Numbered from the stretch's first letter, positions 40,101-52,233 are shown. The stretch: 64,000 bases of DNA from Pseudo-nitzschia pungens (GCA_037355855.1 CM074761.1:4607346-4671345), one strand, 5' to 3'. The notes: generated by a model not told the origin, from the letters alone. Translations and numbers: made by a program.

Positions 40101-40821
40101 GGATGGTTCACTTTCTTTTTATCTTGCCTCCTTTCTCGTAAAAGACTTTGAAGGATATGGTCTGAACACAACCAGTTTTCGAACTCCTGAATGAAAGCAA
40201 TAGTGTGCAGAAAAGGAAAAAACCGGTTCAACGGAGGAATGCTCAAAAGTGCATTCCGTCGGTTTTACAACAGAAAAGGCACCAGTAACATCATGAACCG
40301 ATCGATGGTCCATGGAGACGATGTTGATGACAGCGGAGTTTAGAGTGCATGTCACGATCGACCAAGATTTTTGAATCTCAGAAGAAAAATCGGCTGCCAT
40401 GGGTATGTGACGTACTACTCACATACCGATACATACGTATTTACGGTATGCAGTGTGGTACAAGTAATTACTAATTACGTAAGCCCGTACCGGTAGGCGT
40501 AATCACAAGTGTGAGCGCGGGAAAAACTAAAATTGCTGTCCTGACGAAAAATGCAAAAAAATTAAAAGTAATTAAGTTACCGTAATTAACTTACTTGTAC
40601 CAGTACGTTTTATGATACGGTACGTAGTCTTACTTGTAGGGTGGGTGGAAAAAAATAGGAAGCTTACACACAGTTGGCAGTTGAGGAGGCCTTGGTACTT
40701 TCGAAAGCCATCGTTGAATTCTAGAAAAACGACGGGTATCAACTTGCACAATGTTTGTTCGATTCACGTGAGGACCTCATTTACCAGATGTGTGTCATTG
40801 ATCACTTTAAGAGTTCCACAA
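40101..40821. other. Intergenic upstream of the SDR gene
   Basis: Holds the SDR promoter and the 3' flank of the beta-oxidation gene. Words such as CCGTACCGGTAGG occur at about 40485. A 93-codon minus frame (40119–40400) probably lies in 5' leader sequence. Confidence 0.45.
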
Positions 40822-43291
40822 TCACAGATTTGATGATAAGCCCTCTTGTTTTTTCATCAGGCCCATTTTAAAGTATTCCTCGACCGTCAAACCCATCATG
40901 ACACAATGTTTCAGCAATTGACTAGGGCGGTAATAGTCAGTATCAGGAAACTGCTTCGAAAAGTCCTCGAGACGTCCCAAAAGGTATTTGAGACCAACAT
41001 CATTGTCAGCCCAATACATAGGTCCTCCTCTGTAGATCGGCCAGCCATAGCCATAGACGTATACGACGTCAATATCAGATGGCTGCATTGCAATTCCTTC
41101 TTCTAAGCATTTGAATCCTTCGTTCACCATTGGAAATAAAACACGTTCGATCATTTGTTTTTCCGAAAAAGGGGCGCGGCCACTCTTCGCGTACCTGCGA
41201 ATCAATTCATCAACCTCCTTACTATGAAAAGGTTTCCGTCCTTTTCCAACATTCTTGTCATAATCGTACCAGCCCTTCGATGAAAAAGAAAGTGTAACAG
41301 ATAAAGAAAAAGAATGAGATGAGATAATGGTGTCGAGACAAATATGGTCAATATTTGCCGCTGCTGTTTAGCGTACCTTGCCGGTCTTCTGGCCAAGACG
41401 GTTATACTCCGAAACCATTATATCTGGAACTTCAGGGTATCTAGCTGGCTTATTCTTCGGCGCTTTTCCTCCATTGGTTACCCAGCCTCTATGCTTACGA
41501 ATGTTGTAGCCAATATCAAGTCCAGCCAAGTCGGCCATTTGAAAAGGGCCAAGGGCGATTCCAAAATTCAGGAAGGCCTTGTCTACCGACGATACCGAAG
41601 CGACACCTTCCTCCAAAAGTAACGTGGTCTCAGCACCGTACGAAATCAGCAACCTATTACCAACAAAACCATCGCAGTTCCCAACGACGACACCAATCTT
41701 TCCAACGCGTTTTGTTACGTGCTGCATCACACAGACCGTTTCCATTGATGTTGCAGCCCCACGGACGATCTCCACCAATTTCATAATATGTGCCGGGGAA
41801 AAGAAATGCCAACCAGCAAAACACTGACGGCGTGCGACAGAAACGCTGAAATCGGATGCAATGGAAACAACATTCCAGTATTTGTCAGATGTCTCCTTTT
41901 CGAAAAATCATGAAAAGAAAGCCATAATGCACTTACCTCGAAGCCATTTCATCGATGTCCAAAGTCGAAGTGTTGCTCAATAGAATACAATCTGGCGGAG
42001 TAATTTTGTCCAACGTGCTGAAGATTTGCTTTTTGATTTTCATATTTTCAATAACAGCTTCAACAACCAATGCACAGTTGGATAGGTCCTCAAATTGTTG
42101 AGTTGGCTTCAAAGAATTAATCATACTGCTGGCCTTTTTCTCGGATATTTTACCTCGCTTGAGATAGGATCGAATTGTTCCCTTCAAGAATGCAACACCT
42201 TTGTCGAGAGACTCCTTGTAAACATCGACCAAATGCACGGTAAATCCGGCCTGCAGAAGAACCATGCAGATACCACTCCCCATCAGTCCAGCACCTACAA
42301 CAGCAGCGGTCTGCGTTCCAAAGGATTTTTGTAGTAGCGGGTGGTGCTTGTTTCTTATACTCCCGAGCATCTTTCCAGCTTTGCGAACAGCAAAGAATGC
42401 ATGCCTTCGTGCTATTCCCTGCTTTCCAGCGAGTGTTTTCAAAAATTGCTCTAGTTCAACAGATGAACCTTCGTCAATCGGTAAACTACAGGCCTTCACA
42501 GCATTGAGAGCCGCCCATACACCTTCTCCACCTCTATCGATAGGTGGAAGTTTCGCAGACGCTCCTTTGAATATCATCTCCAATTCTTGCTTGGATTCCT
42601 TGATAGTTTTCTTCCCAACACGCCTGTCGTCAAGGGGCATCAATTCAGCCCAGTTGGCAAACTTCTTCGCACTATCGAGTACAGAGCCCTCCGAAGATGC
42701 AACGACATGATCTACAAGGCCGAACTCCTTGGCCTTCTTCGCTCCTATTGGCTTTCCGCTTAATATCATTTCAAGTGCCTTTATCACCGTCACCAACCTA
42801 GGAAGCCGTTGTGTTCCTCCTGCACCAGGGATAACCCCAACATTTACCTCTGGGAGTCCAAATTTTCCGGTCTCATCGGTGATACGATAATGGCAACTCA
42901 AGGCAACTTCGAGGCCTCCACCCAGAGCATTCCCCGAAATTGCAGCCACTACCGGCTTGCGAAAGTTCTCGATTCTTTTCACAACCTCGGGGAGAGGAAA
43001 AAACTCCTTCCCACCATCGGACCCAGTTTTTCCTGGATTCATTTCAACCTTCCCGAATTCTGTCAGGTCCGCGCCAGCCGAAAAATTACGGGACCCTCCA
43101 TAGAGAATAACACTTCCAATCACGTCATCAGCTTCCGCTTTGTCCAACGCCTTCCAGATCAATTGGCGCAGTTGAAAACCAAGAGGGTTCAGCGGATTGC
43201 TTCCGGCGGTAGAGAAATTTACCACCAACGTTTTGCTGGATGCATTCATGGTTTTGGAAAACAGATCAAGTTCTCCAAGTAGCCTTCTCAC
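40822..43291 (-). CDS. Peroxisomal multifunctional beta-oxidation enzyme (enoyl-CoA hydratase / 3-hydroxyacyl-CoA dehydrogenase)
   Basis: Three exons: 43291–41937, 41845–41377 and 41274–40822. Introns are 91 nt (GTAAGT…TTTCAG) and 102 nt (GTACGC…GAAG); the joined protein is 758 aa. The N-terminal crotonase domain has NFSAGADLTEF, AISGNALGGGLEVALSCHYR and GKFGLPEVNVGVIPGAGGTQ, with the two expected glutamates. The NAD-binding part starts VVGAGLMGSGI and the dehydrogenase continues with FAGWHFFSPAHIMKLVEIVR and VGNCDGFVGNRLL. The C-terminal half carries the second helical domain (VYVYGYGWPIYRGGP). The last residues are SNL, a known weak PTS1 variant of SKL, which fits peroxisomal location. This is the MFE1/EHHADH type, which acts in fatty-acid beta-oxidation. 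The upstream start is simplest as the ATG at 43291 but could be the internal one 15 codons later. Confidence 0.92.
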
Positions 43292-43885
43292 TTTCGTTTC
43301 GATCCCAGGGTTTCTCTTTAATCGTCACGGAGCAGAGTTCTCGACTTCGGCGTGTCCGTCGCGGGATAATCGGCAAGGTGAGAGAGGATAATAAGCTACC
43401 GTGCAAGATACTAGTTGTGAAAAGAGGTCTCGGCTTGTTGAGTCGCACCTGGCCTGGGACTACGTGAGGAGTGAAGTTGAGGACTGGAGCTTTCAGCCTC
43501 TTTCGTATTACGGTACCATGTATATCAGGCCGTGATTACAGTACTTATAGTACGACTACTAGTACTAGTATGTACTTCGTCGTACGTGTAACTATCCATT
43601 TCACTGTTCCTCGTACAGTATCAACTCGTGATTCACACTCAATTTGAGATTCACATGACTGCAAATATTTTCAAATTTTGAATCATCGTTTCCGAGAACT
43701 GCGAGTAACCTCATGTTTTTTCCATCGTCGATCTTGACCCTGCCGCCGAGGTTTTGTTACGTACTCGTACTCAGTGTTCGAACCGGCAACCGATGCCTTG
43801 TCGTTGTGCATGAGGTAGAAAGCAGTGAAACCGTCATCTTACGCAACAATCGACCATCGACCGTTATCCGGTTTGGAGATTCAGA
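43292..43885. other. Divergent intergenic region
   Basis: Holds promoters of the beta-oxidation gene and the Lin0512-family gene. It includes CTACTAGTACTAGTATGTAC words at about 43555–43575. No other gene supported. Confidence 0.5.
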
Positions 43886-44625
43886 ATGCAGATGGTATCA
43901 TTCAATTATTTCAGTGTGCAGAAAGCAATAAGTCTTTTGCTCGTGCTGCTTGGTACCATCCTTGAAAATAGTCAATCGCTACTTCAAGAATATTCTCATC
44001 ATTCCCGACGACTGGTTCCCGTTCAACATCTCGATTGTCAAGAGAATCAAAATCTATCATTCAGATCGAAGACACCTGATACTTTATTGGCTATGGCATC
44101 TGATGGCTATGATGATGTTGACGCAGGATCTCGGATAGAGGGAGACCCCCACGTAGAAAACGTTTTATTTGTAGAATGCGGATTTGGGAATGATAGTCAC
44201 GGTGAGTTCGAAGTGGTGGGATTCCCGTACTTCAAACGAATGAAGCCAACTCCGAATCTGATATGATAGATCAACGCTGTTTTTCGACGTTGTATCCATT
44301 CTTTCATTTGCAGGTCAATCGGCAACGAAGGCAGCCGTGAGAGCGTGTAGAAATGCGATCGAATTCAATTCTATTCCATCCGTGGGTCGGCTGGTTCCAA
44401 ATGGCTACAAAGGATTGAAATTGGATGTCCTCCTTGCAGTACCTCCCAAATACAAGGATTCCTTGGATCTTTCGCAAGTTCAAGAGGTATTCCCGTATGG
44501 TTCTATCCGCTTCCAAATCCAGGATGGTGGAATGGTGGCTCCCAGTGGTATTCGCCATTGAGAAACTCGGTGATACGAATGAAGACATGGTTGTTGTTTG
44601 TGCCGCAATCACTGTAGGCTACTAG
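43886..44625 (+). CDS. Lin0512-family protein with an N-terminal leader; apparent single-base frameshift
   Basis: Exon 1 is 43886–44201 and exon 2 44314–44625; the intron is GTGAGT…TTGCAG. The joined core, VENVLFVECGFGNDSHGQSA followed by TKAAVRACRNAIEFNSIPSV, LDVLLAVPP and EVFPYGSIRF, matches the conserved small Lin0512 protein family of bacteria and algae (function unknown). A leader of about 80 residues precedes it, with a hydrophobic stretch (KAISLLLVLLGTIL) that may be a signal peptide. Near 44550–44561 the reading frame must move by one base to reach the family's C-terminus (…EDMVVVCAAITVGY); otherwise it stops at TGA 44559–44561. Total 208 aa after correction. Family match is strong; leader function is inference. 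Confidence 0.75.
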
Positions 44626-44739
44626 GGAGAGCAAACAGCAGTGAGACTGCAAAACACGCAAATCCAAGTCGTATAATTTTAAGTATTTATTGACTCTTAG
44701 CTATAATATATGTAGGAAATGATGTGAATAAGATAATGT

Positions 44740-46449
44740 CTAGGCATGTGCAACAACCACAAGGTCGTCGATTTTCATCATCATTGAGACGCATTCAGTC
44801 GCTAACTGAATGGCAGAGGTGGAAACCAAAAGCGGTTGAACGACATTCATTGCGTACATGTCGGATACCTTCCCTTTCTTTACATTGATACCGGCTCCTT
44901 TGACCCCTTCTGCGTGTTGTTTGCGGAGCTCCGTGACCACATCGATTGGTCTCATGCCTGCATTCTCCGCAAGAGTATATGGGATCAGTTCCAACGCATC
45001 GGCAAAGGCTTGGAAACAGTAGGCGTCCATGCCTGATAATTCTTGTGAATACTTGTGCAATCTCAGCGATGCCTCTGTTTCGGCAGCACCACCTCCGGCA
45101 ATCATATACCGCTTCTTAACGAAGGATCGCACTACACACTGCGCGTCGTGCAAACTGCGCTCGGCCTCACCCAGCACAAATTGGTTCGATCCCCGCAACA
45201 AGACAGTCATTGTTTTGCCCGGATTTTGCACACCAGTGAACTTGACAACTTTCGTTGACCCACCCTCCATCAAGACGTCGGAAACATTCTCCGCAAATCC
45301 GAGCTTATCTGCTTTCATTTGGTCTGGGTGGGCCACGGGCTGACACCCAAGGGTTCGGCATATAAATTCAATGTCGTTTCTGGCAATATCTGTCACAACG
45401 AGGATACCCATTTTGGCGAGAAAGTGAAGGGACAATTCGTTGTAGGCATCTCTCAAGATGGATTTTTGAACGAGGAGGACGTTTGCACCCGACTTTTTGA
45501 TTGCTTTGCATTGTCCCAAGATAAACTTTCGTTCCTCACGGAGGATTCGATCCATGGCTGCGTAATCGCTTACTACTACGTTGTTGTCCATATCTGTCTT
45601 GGGCGCCGACAAGCAATATTGAATGAGGGCAATCTTGGCATTTTTCATGTTGGTTGGGCCGCCGGCTGTTTTGTTTGCCCCCTTGTTCAACACGAGCCCC
45701 TTGACGAGTTCGGTAGTCATCAACGGTACCACCCAGTTGCGTGACAAGACGAATATCTTTGAGATCAACATTGGTCGACGTCTCGACGTCGTCGACAACA
45801 CCCAGAACAGAGTCCACAGCCATGGGAGCCAAGAGGTCCGAATTTTGAGCCACGACTTTACTACTCAAGCAGGTTTCCACCGCATTCAAGAGCGAGTCTC
45901 TATCTGCCAATTCTACGGGTCTTGAAATATCCTCGAGGAACTCAACCGCCTTATCCGCAGCCCGGAGAAAAGAACTCGCGATTGCCATCGGATGGATACC
46001 CTTCGCCAACAACGAAGAGCAAGCATTTAGCAAGGCCCCCGCCAATACAACAACCGTCGTTGTTCCGTCTCCTGCTTCGATGTCTTGAGACTGTGACAAA
46101 TCCACCAACATTTTTGCAGCGGGGTGGATTACTTTCATGTTTCTCAGAATGGTGGCGCCATCGTTGCTGATCAGAATCTCGCCGTTTTCCAGCTGCATCA
46201 ATTTATCCATGCCACGCGGACCAAGAGAAGTTCGCACCGCGTTTGCAATAGCCTGGCAACACAGAGTTCGCAAAACATGCAAATTGGTAAGAAACGCTGC
46301 GGATTGCAACGGGCATCCGACCACCAATTCCAGATCGGCCGCCGAGGAGCAGCCCGAAAGTTCCCGCTTACCTTGGCTGCGACGATATTCGATGTACGAA
46401 CATCCTTCCCTTTAGTGCGCTCCTGGAATGTTTCTCCTCCTAATGCCAT
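44740..46449 (-). CDS. CCT4: T-complex protein 1 subunit delta (CCT4), with one apparent single-base insertion
   Basis: Cytosolic group II chaperonin subunit; folds actin, tubulin and other clients. Exon 1 46449–46372, a 119-nt intron (GTAAGC…TGCCAG), then exon 2 46252–44740. Visible blocks: [41 protein letters not shown] (ATP-binding), [19 protein letters not shown] and a typical C-terminus ([18 protein letters not shown]…[11 protein letters not shown]). The sequence LGGTVDDY must run on into [11 protein letters not shown], but these lie in different frames: one surplus base is present at about 45709–45714. With that correction the protein is about 529 aa, normal for CCT4. An essential gene is unlikely to be truly broken, so a consensus error is the first explanation. 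Convergent with the Lin0512 gene, 114 bp apart. Confidence 0.9.
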
Positions 46450-47639
46450 AGTTCCTGGATCTATATTCTTGTTTTGTAACGGTGCTGGGGTCGGTCTTTC
46501 GGGTTTGCTACTAGGAACGACGCTCCACGAAGCCGAAGTAGTAACCTTTTGTTGCGCTAAAAGCAGTGGTGTCGTGAGAAATTCAAAAGTCGAACAGTCG
46601 CCACACAGCATTTCGTTCAAAGCGCGGATGCGCTCCTGTCATTTTCGAGGAGGAGTGTTTCAGAGTCCGAAGAGCATGTCTGAATCGAGTCACGCGGCCC
46701 ATAACCTGATGAATGAATTTTGAGATGAATCCTGCCATGAAGGCACCACCATAATACTAGTTGATTGAGCTCAATCAACTGAAATTGCATTGCAACATTG
46801 AGAACTTTATTATTCTTTTGTCTGTAGTCTGCATCAATGACTGCACAATCCCCCACTTTTTTTCTGTCATTGGGCGTTTCCAACATCCAATCCATACTCA
46901 TCTCGTTGTGATGAATTGTGAATTTGCTGCCAAAAGAACATACCTTACATTGCTGCTGCTATGCTAGTTTCTCCAATTGCATCGTCTTTGTACTTTGTTG
47001 CATTAACAGAGTCTAGAATGGGGATCTCTTGGTTTTGTTTTGTGGTTTGAACTATAGTCTCAGCCTAAAATTGCTTCTGTTGCCAGTTATCAAATCAGCA
47101 AAAGATAGGTTTGATCGACCATTGTAGTACAATCTCCATGTGTTTGGTTGGTCTGCTGTGCGAAGCATATCCTTTTCTGAAGTTCTTGGACATTGTACTA
47201 ATCCAACGGAGGCAATTGAAACAAAATAATGCTATTGGACTACCAAAATTGGAGCGACTTCGGATCCAGAGAGATTGAAATGAATGCATGACATTACAAT
47301 ATATGATTCGAGCAAAAGTGAAAACGTACTTAATGGTTGCTTCGACTATTGCTTAGGCGACACGGATAACAAGGCAAGGCATAAAAATGTTGATTCGCTA
47401 GTTTATGACTGACGAAAAACCTGGTGTTGCATTCGTCCGATCTGAAATTGCTGCACGGGTTGCAACGGATCCGGAGGACACATCAGACTTGTTGTCGCGT
47501 CAATATTCCCATAAATGACGACGACTGCACCAGTGCTTTGGAGAAAATTGGTTTCGCTTTCCGCATTTGTCGCTCAGTATAGACAAAAAATCACTCTGTT
47601 TATTCATCTCCTACAAATGGCTAATGAGCCAACCTTTAC
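46450..47639. other. Intergenic upstream of CCT4
   Basis: About 1.2 kb with no domain-bearing frame. It contains the CCT4 promoter and the 3' flank of the plastid coiled-coil gene. The frame upstream of the CCT4 start stays open to 46620 but lacks homology to CCT4 and is not counted as coding. Confidence 0.5.
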
Positions 47640-49352
47640 CTATTCTATTTGATCGGGAGGTGAATTTTCAATCAGTCGTTTCAGAGGTCCAGTCACTTTT
47701 TTGATTTTGTTTCCCGTGACGACAAGCCCCAACTTTGCCAGTTGTCGAAAGCTCGTTTCATAGCGCTGTATCTGTTCATTCTTTTCTTTGATAATCTGGT
47801 CTTTATCGACGATCACTTTCCTCAGAGTAGAGACACTACCCTCAAGCTCGGCGATCATGACATTCCGTGATTGAATCTCTTCAGCATGCCTTGCTTCCAT
47901 TTGTTTTTGCCCCTCAACCACCCGCCTTTTTTCTGACTGTCAGATCTTTCTCTAACTTTGCGATCTGTGCCTGGACGGTATCGAGCTTCCGTTCGTATTT
48001 TTTCCTCAAACGATTTTGTTCCTGACGCGCTTGTACGCTTCGACGACTGCCACAGGTCTGTCATTTCTCGACGTATTTCATCATAACGCTGCTTCATTTG
48101 TCTCTTCTTCAACCTCCCGACACGAATCTCTTCCGCGAGCTTTTGTTCCAGCATTTTCTTTTCCTTTGAAAAATTCACTCTTTCGTCCGCGAGTTGTTTT
48201 TCTACATTCGTTAAATTTTCGGTGATACTCTTGATTTCCTGGTCCAGTGTAGATCGTTCTCTCTTGTATTTCGACTCTTCTTTATCGAGCTGGTTTCGCA
48301 ATTCTTGTATCAGTTTTTCTTCATATTCGATCTGGTTCTGCATGGTATTCTTATGATTCTTCATACTCTTTGTTTTCTTTCTCTAATCCGCTCTTGATTT
48401 CTTCCATTCTTGATTGTTCCTTCTTCAATTGGTTTTTGAGTTCAGATATCTCGCTAGACATTGCAGCTTTTTCAGTATCAAACCTAGCTTCACTTTCTTT
48501 CAGTACACTCTCTTTTTCCCGTAACGATACTTCCAATCTCTCCTCTGCCTTTCGCAATTGCTCTTGCGTTTGTTTCCATTTTGCCTTGGTGTCGTTCAAT
48601 TTCTTCTCTTCATCCTCGATCTTGCTCAGCAACTCCTTTTGAGCAGTTTCAAAAGTTTGTCCATTTTCATCGTATTTCTCTTGAAGAGCCTTGACCTGCA
48701 GTCGTTCCTGGGTCACCAAATTTTGAAGCGCATTTCGCTCTTTTTCGAAATTCATTTGTTCGTATTCCAAAGCATCTGCGGCATCCTCAAAACGACTTCG
48801 CAACTCCTTGGAAGATCGTTTTTCGAATTCCAGGGAATCTGTTTTTTCTTGCAACTGAGTTTCTAGCGATTTGATAGTGCGCTCTAGTTCTTTTTGCTTT
48901 TCTAGATACAATGATTGCTCTTGATCCTTTTCCGAAGCCTCCGCTAACTCTTCATCTCGTTGCGCCAAGATTGAGGTGAATTCAGCAATCTTTCCCATCA
49001 GCGATCTTTTTTCATCGCGAAAAAGATTTTGCTCCTCCAATAGCTCTATCTGCTTCAGGTCAAGTTGTTCGCGAATCATTTCCACTTCTTTCTCGTAAAG
49101 CATGACACGCCGCTCAGAGTCCATCAAATCAAGCTCGAGTTGCTCGTCGACTCTTGGCGGATAGTCAGGAACCGTGGGGAAGTCGGATGGGGGATAATCA
49201 GGTGGTTTCGGTGAGTCCGACGCTGATAAGATCAGACGCGTGGACGGGAACACCTTTCCTGTACTCGCAGAAAAGCGGGGTACAATAGGTGCAAATGCCG
49301 AGGCAGCTCCGATATGAATGGAAACCCACCAAACGTTAAAGTACAACTTCAT
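47640..49352 (-). CDS. Plastid-targeted long coiled-coil protein, interrupted by three apparent single-base insertions
   Basis: The start encodes a signal peptide with a perfect ASAFAP motif (VSIHIGAASAFAPIVPRF), then a Pro-rich linker (PPDYPPSDFPTVPDYPP). From about residue 70 it is almost pure coiled coil rich in Glu, Lys, Leu and Gln (EVEMIREQLDLKQIELLEEQ and onward), ending near SFRQLAKLGLVVTGNKIKK. The coding potential moves among three minus frames. Joining them requires dropping one base at about 48351–48361, 48034–48045 and 47927–47932 (the last in a T6 run), giving about 569 aa. The heptad pattern continues without a break across all three junctions, which argues that one protein was intended. 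No enzymatic domain; perhaps a structural or tethering protein of the plastid envelope or thylakoid (inference). Confidence 0.75.
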
Positions 49353-50265
49353 CCTCGGGTGTTATCGAGATATGGATTAAAACAGAACAACTCGGGGTCT
49401 CTTCCTATGTATTACGTGCAAATCTTCGGTCGTAAACCGATTGGCGTCTTTCACGTTTTCCCAGACAGTAATTACGGACTAAGGTTACCAATGGAGTTGT
49501 GACGGTCTCCTTATTTGGTTATTGACTGAAGGTTTTTGGTTGAGTTTTGAGTTACGAACCAATCCGATGCTCAAGGGGAAGGAAAGAATGCAATCCGCAA
49601 TCATCTTCAATCTTTGCCGAACTGAATGAGAACCGACGAAAAATATTCCACATGCTCGTTGCATCGCCACCTATTCATACGGTATTACCGTACATATCGA
49701 CTACAAGTAGTCTGTACGTACCTTGATAAAAAACTACAGAATGTTTTCTTGATCACAGATCTTCTTGGAAGCTGTTGCTATCGATCTGTATCATCATAAT
49801 CTTCTTCTTCTTCAATCTACCGTACAACACTGAACGGTTCCGGGTAACTCAGGTGAAAAATACATCCATATTTCGATACTGGTTCTTGACCCCTGAGAAT
49901 GGACAGCGGCATTCACATCGCTATTCTTATGCCAAAAGTGCAAACCTCCTCGAAACATATTCTCTGTATCCAATACGGTAGGTTGAATTCGACATTTTCG
50001 AATGAAGATAACTCATTCAAAAGGTCCGATGCTGATAATCGTTTTATGCTCACTGTGAGTATGAGTGTGCGTTCTTTCTTCAAAGAAACTCTGGTGGAGG
50101 CACGAATTGTTCTGTCATCTACTATTGACCATAATAATGAAACCCTATTCTATCGCACACAATCGGATTTTCAAGTGATCATACTGCTGTGTAGCAAAAC
50201 ATCTGCCGCCATTGAAAAGAATAAAGTACAATTGATTAAAACTAGTATTGCTTATAGTCATCCTT
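49353..50265. other. Intergenic between the coiled-coil gene and cyclin H
   Basis: Upstream region of the coiled-coil gene and 3' flank of cyclin H. A plus frame (49899–50288) is not supported by any domain. Confidence 0.45.
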
Positions 50266-51553
50266 CTATGATGGCTTCAATCGTTTAGTATCAGCACCCT
50301 CTTCTTCCGAGGCATTCTTTCTCTTCTTTTTCTTCTTCTTTTCTTTCACACCCCAAGCCCTACATTTCTTAAGTTTCTTGTGTATTCCTTTTAGTTTCTG
50401 CATATCAATGCTGTAGTTTCCACAGCCATGACGTCCTTCCTTCAATTCTTGCAGCTTTGTTCCGATCTCGTGCAGCAGTGTCGTCATCCGAGGTATATCT
50501 GCGGCTTCGAATCGACGCGACAAATAACCCAGTAGATCAATTTGTGGAATATCATTTTTGCCCTTCTGTTTCTCGTTTGCGACTATGAGTGCCGCCAAAC
50601 CAATCTGGCCAGGCGTGTACAGCAAAGGTATGTCACTCACAACCACATCATTCACTATAGACTGGGCGTCGTCGTGCATCGGTTTGAGATCTTGCCCTAT
50701 GATTGGCCGTTCCGTTCCGTCTAAAAATTTCACTAGAGATCTCCCCTTTTCTGATTTCAAGTAGGTTCTTAAATCTTCGGTTATAGCCAATACTGCCTTG
50801 TAAGGATGAAAGCAAAGAAGCTCAAAGTTTACCCCGGACAACAATTTGATTTCCGCGGGGAGTATTTCGGACAACGCTACCGGAGAATTCATTAGATTAG
50901 TTCCTTCCTCGAGGTAACCTACAATCGTCGTCCAATGTTCGTCAAAGAAGTTGAAGGAGAAAAGTGTGAGTTGCAACCGCTGCCATGTAGCTCACACTGC
51001 GCACCACGGACTACAAGCCGAAACAGTTTGGATGTTTTCTTACGGACGTCGGTCATCGCATCCTCTACCTTGCTGGCAAGAAACGCAGCGCTAACCATTA
51101 TTGTTTTTGGATCGTGTATCATGACAGAATTCGAAAGGTAAAATCTCCGCAACAACGTCGCGGCAGGTTGCAGGAATTTTCGATTCGCGTCTCAGCCTGG
51201 GAAGTTGCGCCATGGGTCCTATTCAGACTGGGCAGCTTTGACGCATAAAAGCTGACGAGCAGATTTTCCTCTTCGGGATTCAGAAATTCTTTTGAATCCT
51301 CCGTGTGTGTTGGACCCTCGTCTTCCTCACTAAAAGCCGTTTTCAGCTTCGATATGTCTCGTGCAAAGCATTCAACCGGAGGATTGTTGATCTCTTCGCT
51401 GGATTTGCTGAACAGATGCTTTCGCGCCAGTCGATTGCCTCGTTGACGACATAATTCTAAATCTTCCGGAGAGAAAAGCCAAGCTTTCAGTTGACTGGAA
51501 TCTGCAGGATCACACATGTTTTTCGACCTCCTTCCCCTTCTTCGCTTTCTCAA
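50266..51553 (-). CDS. Cyclin H, with two apparent single-base insertions
   Basis: Regulatory subunit of CDK7/CAK and of TFIIH. Exon 1 (51553 or 51517 to 51044) and exon 2 (50918–50266) flank a 125-nt intron (GTAAGA…TTGTAG). The N-terminus SSQLKAWLFSPEDLELCRQR matches the cyclin H start (SSQ…W.F..E). The first cyclin box includes LLRRFYLSNSVMIHDPKTIM and AFLASKVEDAM; the second follows (LLYTPGQIGLAALIVANE). Reading from LVSFYASKLPSL to IGPMAQLPRLRRESK needs one base fewer at about 51220–51226; reading on to FLQPAATLLRRFY needs another at 51177–51182, in a T4 run. Corrected length is about 374 aa from the ATG at 51517 (12 more from 51553). The C-terminus is Lys-rich (KEKKKKKKRKNASEEEG). Confidence 0.85.
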
Positions 51554-52233
51554 TCTTCCTTTCGATGGTGATGGTCGTTGACATGGCCGTCGTCAAAAGT
51601 GGTGTCCAAAGAGATTGCCGTCCGCACCGTTGGATGCAATACCCATCAACACAGTAAACCTTACAGGTACAACAACTCGTACTCCAGGTCCCGATACCGT
51701 CAAAATGAATTTCGATACGCTTGTGCTTGTTGATCTCAGAGGCAGGCAAGAAACGAAGGCAATGTAGGATACTATTCTTGCTACCATTTACTATTATCTA
51801 AGCTTCATAGTGTAGTAGGCCTACGGGGTAAGAGCTAAGAGCACCATTTCCAGAGTGCAAATAGAAGGAACATGGAGAGGGAGGCAGGTACCGTACCGGG
51901 TACGTAAATTGGAGTCTAAGGGAAACTGGGCTTTAATCTAAAATCATAGCGATTCATTCAACCGACGAGCGAGGATGGCACAACTGGCGCTTGATATGGA
52001 TTCAGATAGCGGTAACTTATGCAATCTATCGATAGGACTCCCGAAGAAAAGAAGTTGGATGTCAGCGCTAGAATCAATGCCAATGTTTGAGAGACAAAGA
52101 AGGAACACCACCATCATCACTTGGGACTGACTGACTGACTGACTAACTGACTCTCCGAAGAGTTCATCCCCAGTGCTCTAGCAATGAAAATAGCAGCTGC
52201 CATCTTTTCTAATACATTCGACCGGACGACGAT
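51554..52233. other. Divergent intergenic region
   Basis: Promoters of cyclin H (minus) and the PrsW-like gene (plus). A short minus frame (51510–51749) is unsupported, although its last part could extend the cyclin H N-terminus if another base is surplus. Confidence 0.45.
52124..52153 (+). repeat. GACT tetranucleotide microsatellite
   Basis: About seven units of GACT with one interruption (TAACTGACT), located 80 bp upstream of the PrsW-like start codon. Confidence 0.85.

Noticed and set aside
40119..40400. 93-codon minus frame just upstream of the SDR start
   Set aside because: Probably leader or promoter sequence; no homology or membrane segment.
44487..44545. Candidate intron in Lin0512 exon 2 to explain the frame change
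   Set aside because: The lengths available (36 or 59 nt) do not restore the frame and would remove the conserved VFPYG block.
49899..50288. 129-codon plus frame
   Set aside because: Runs into the antisense end of cyclin H and shows no domain.
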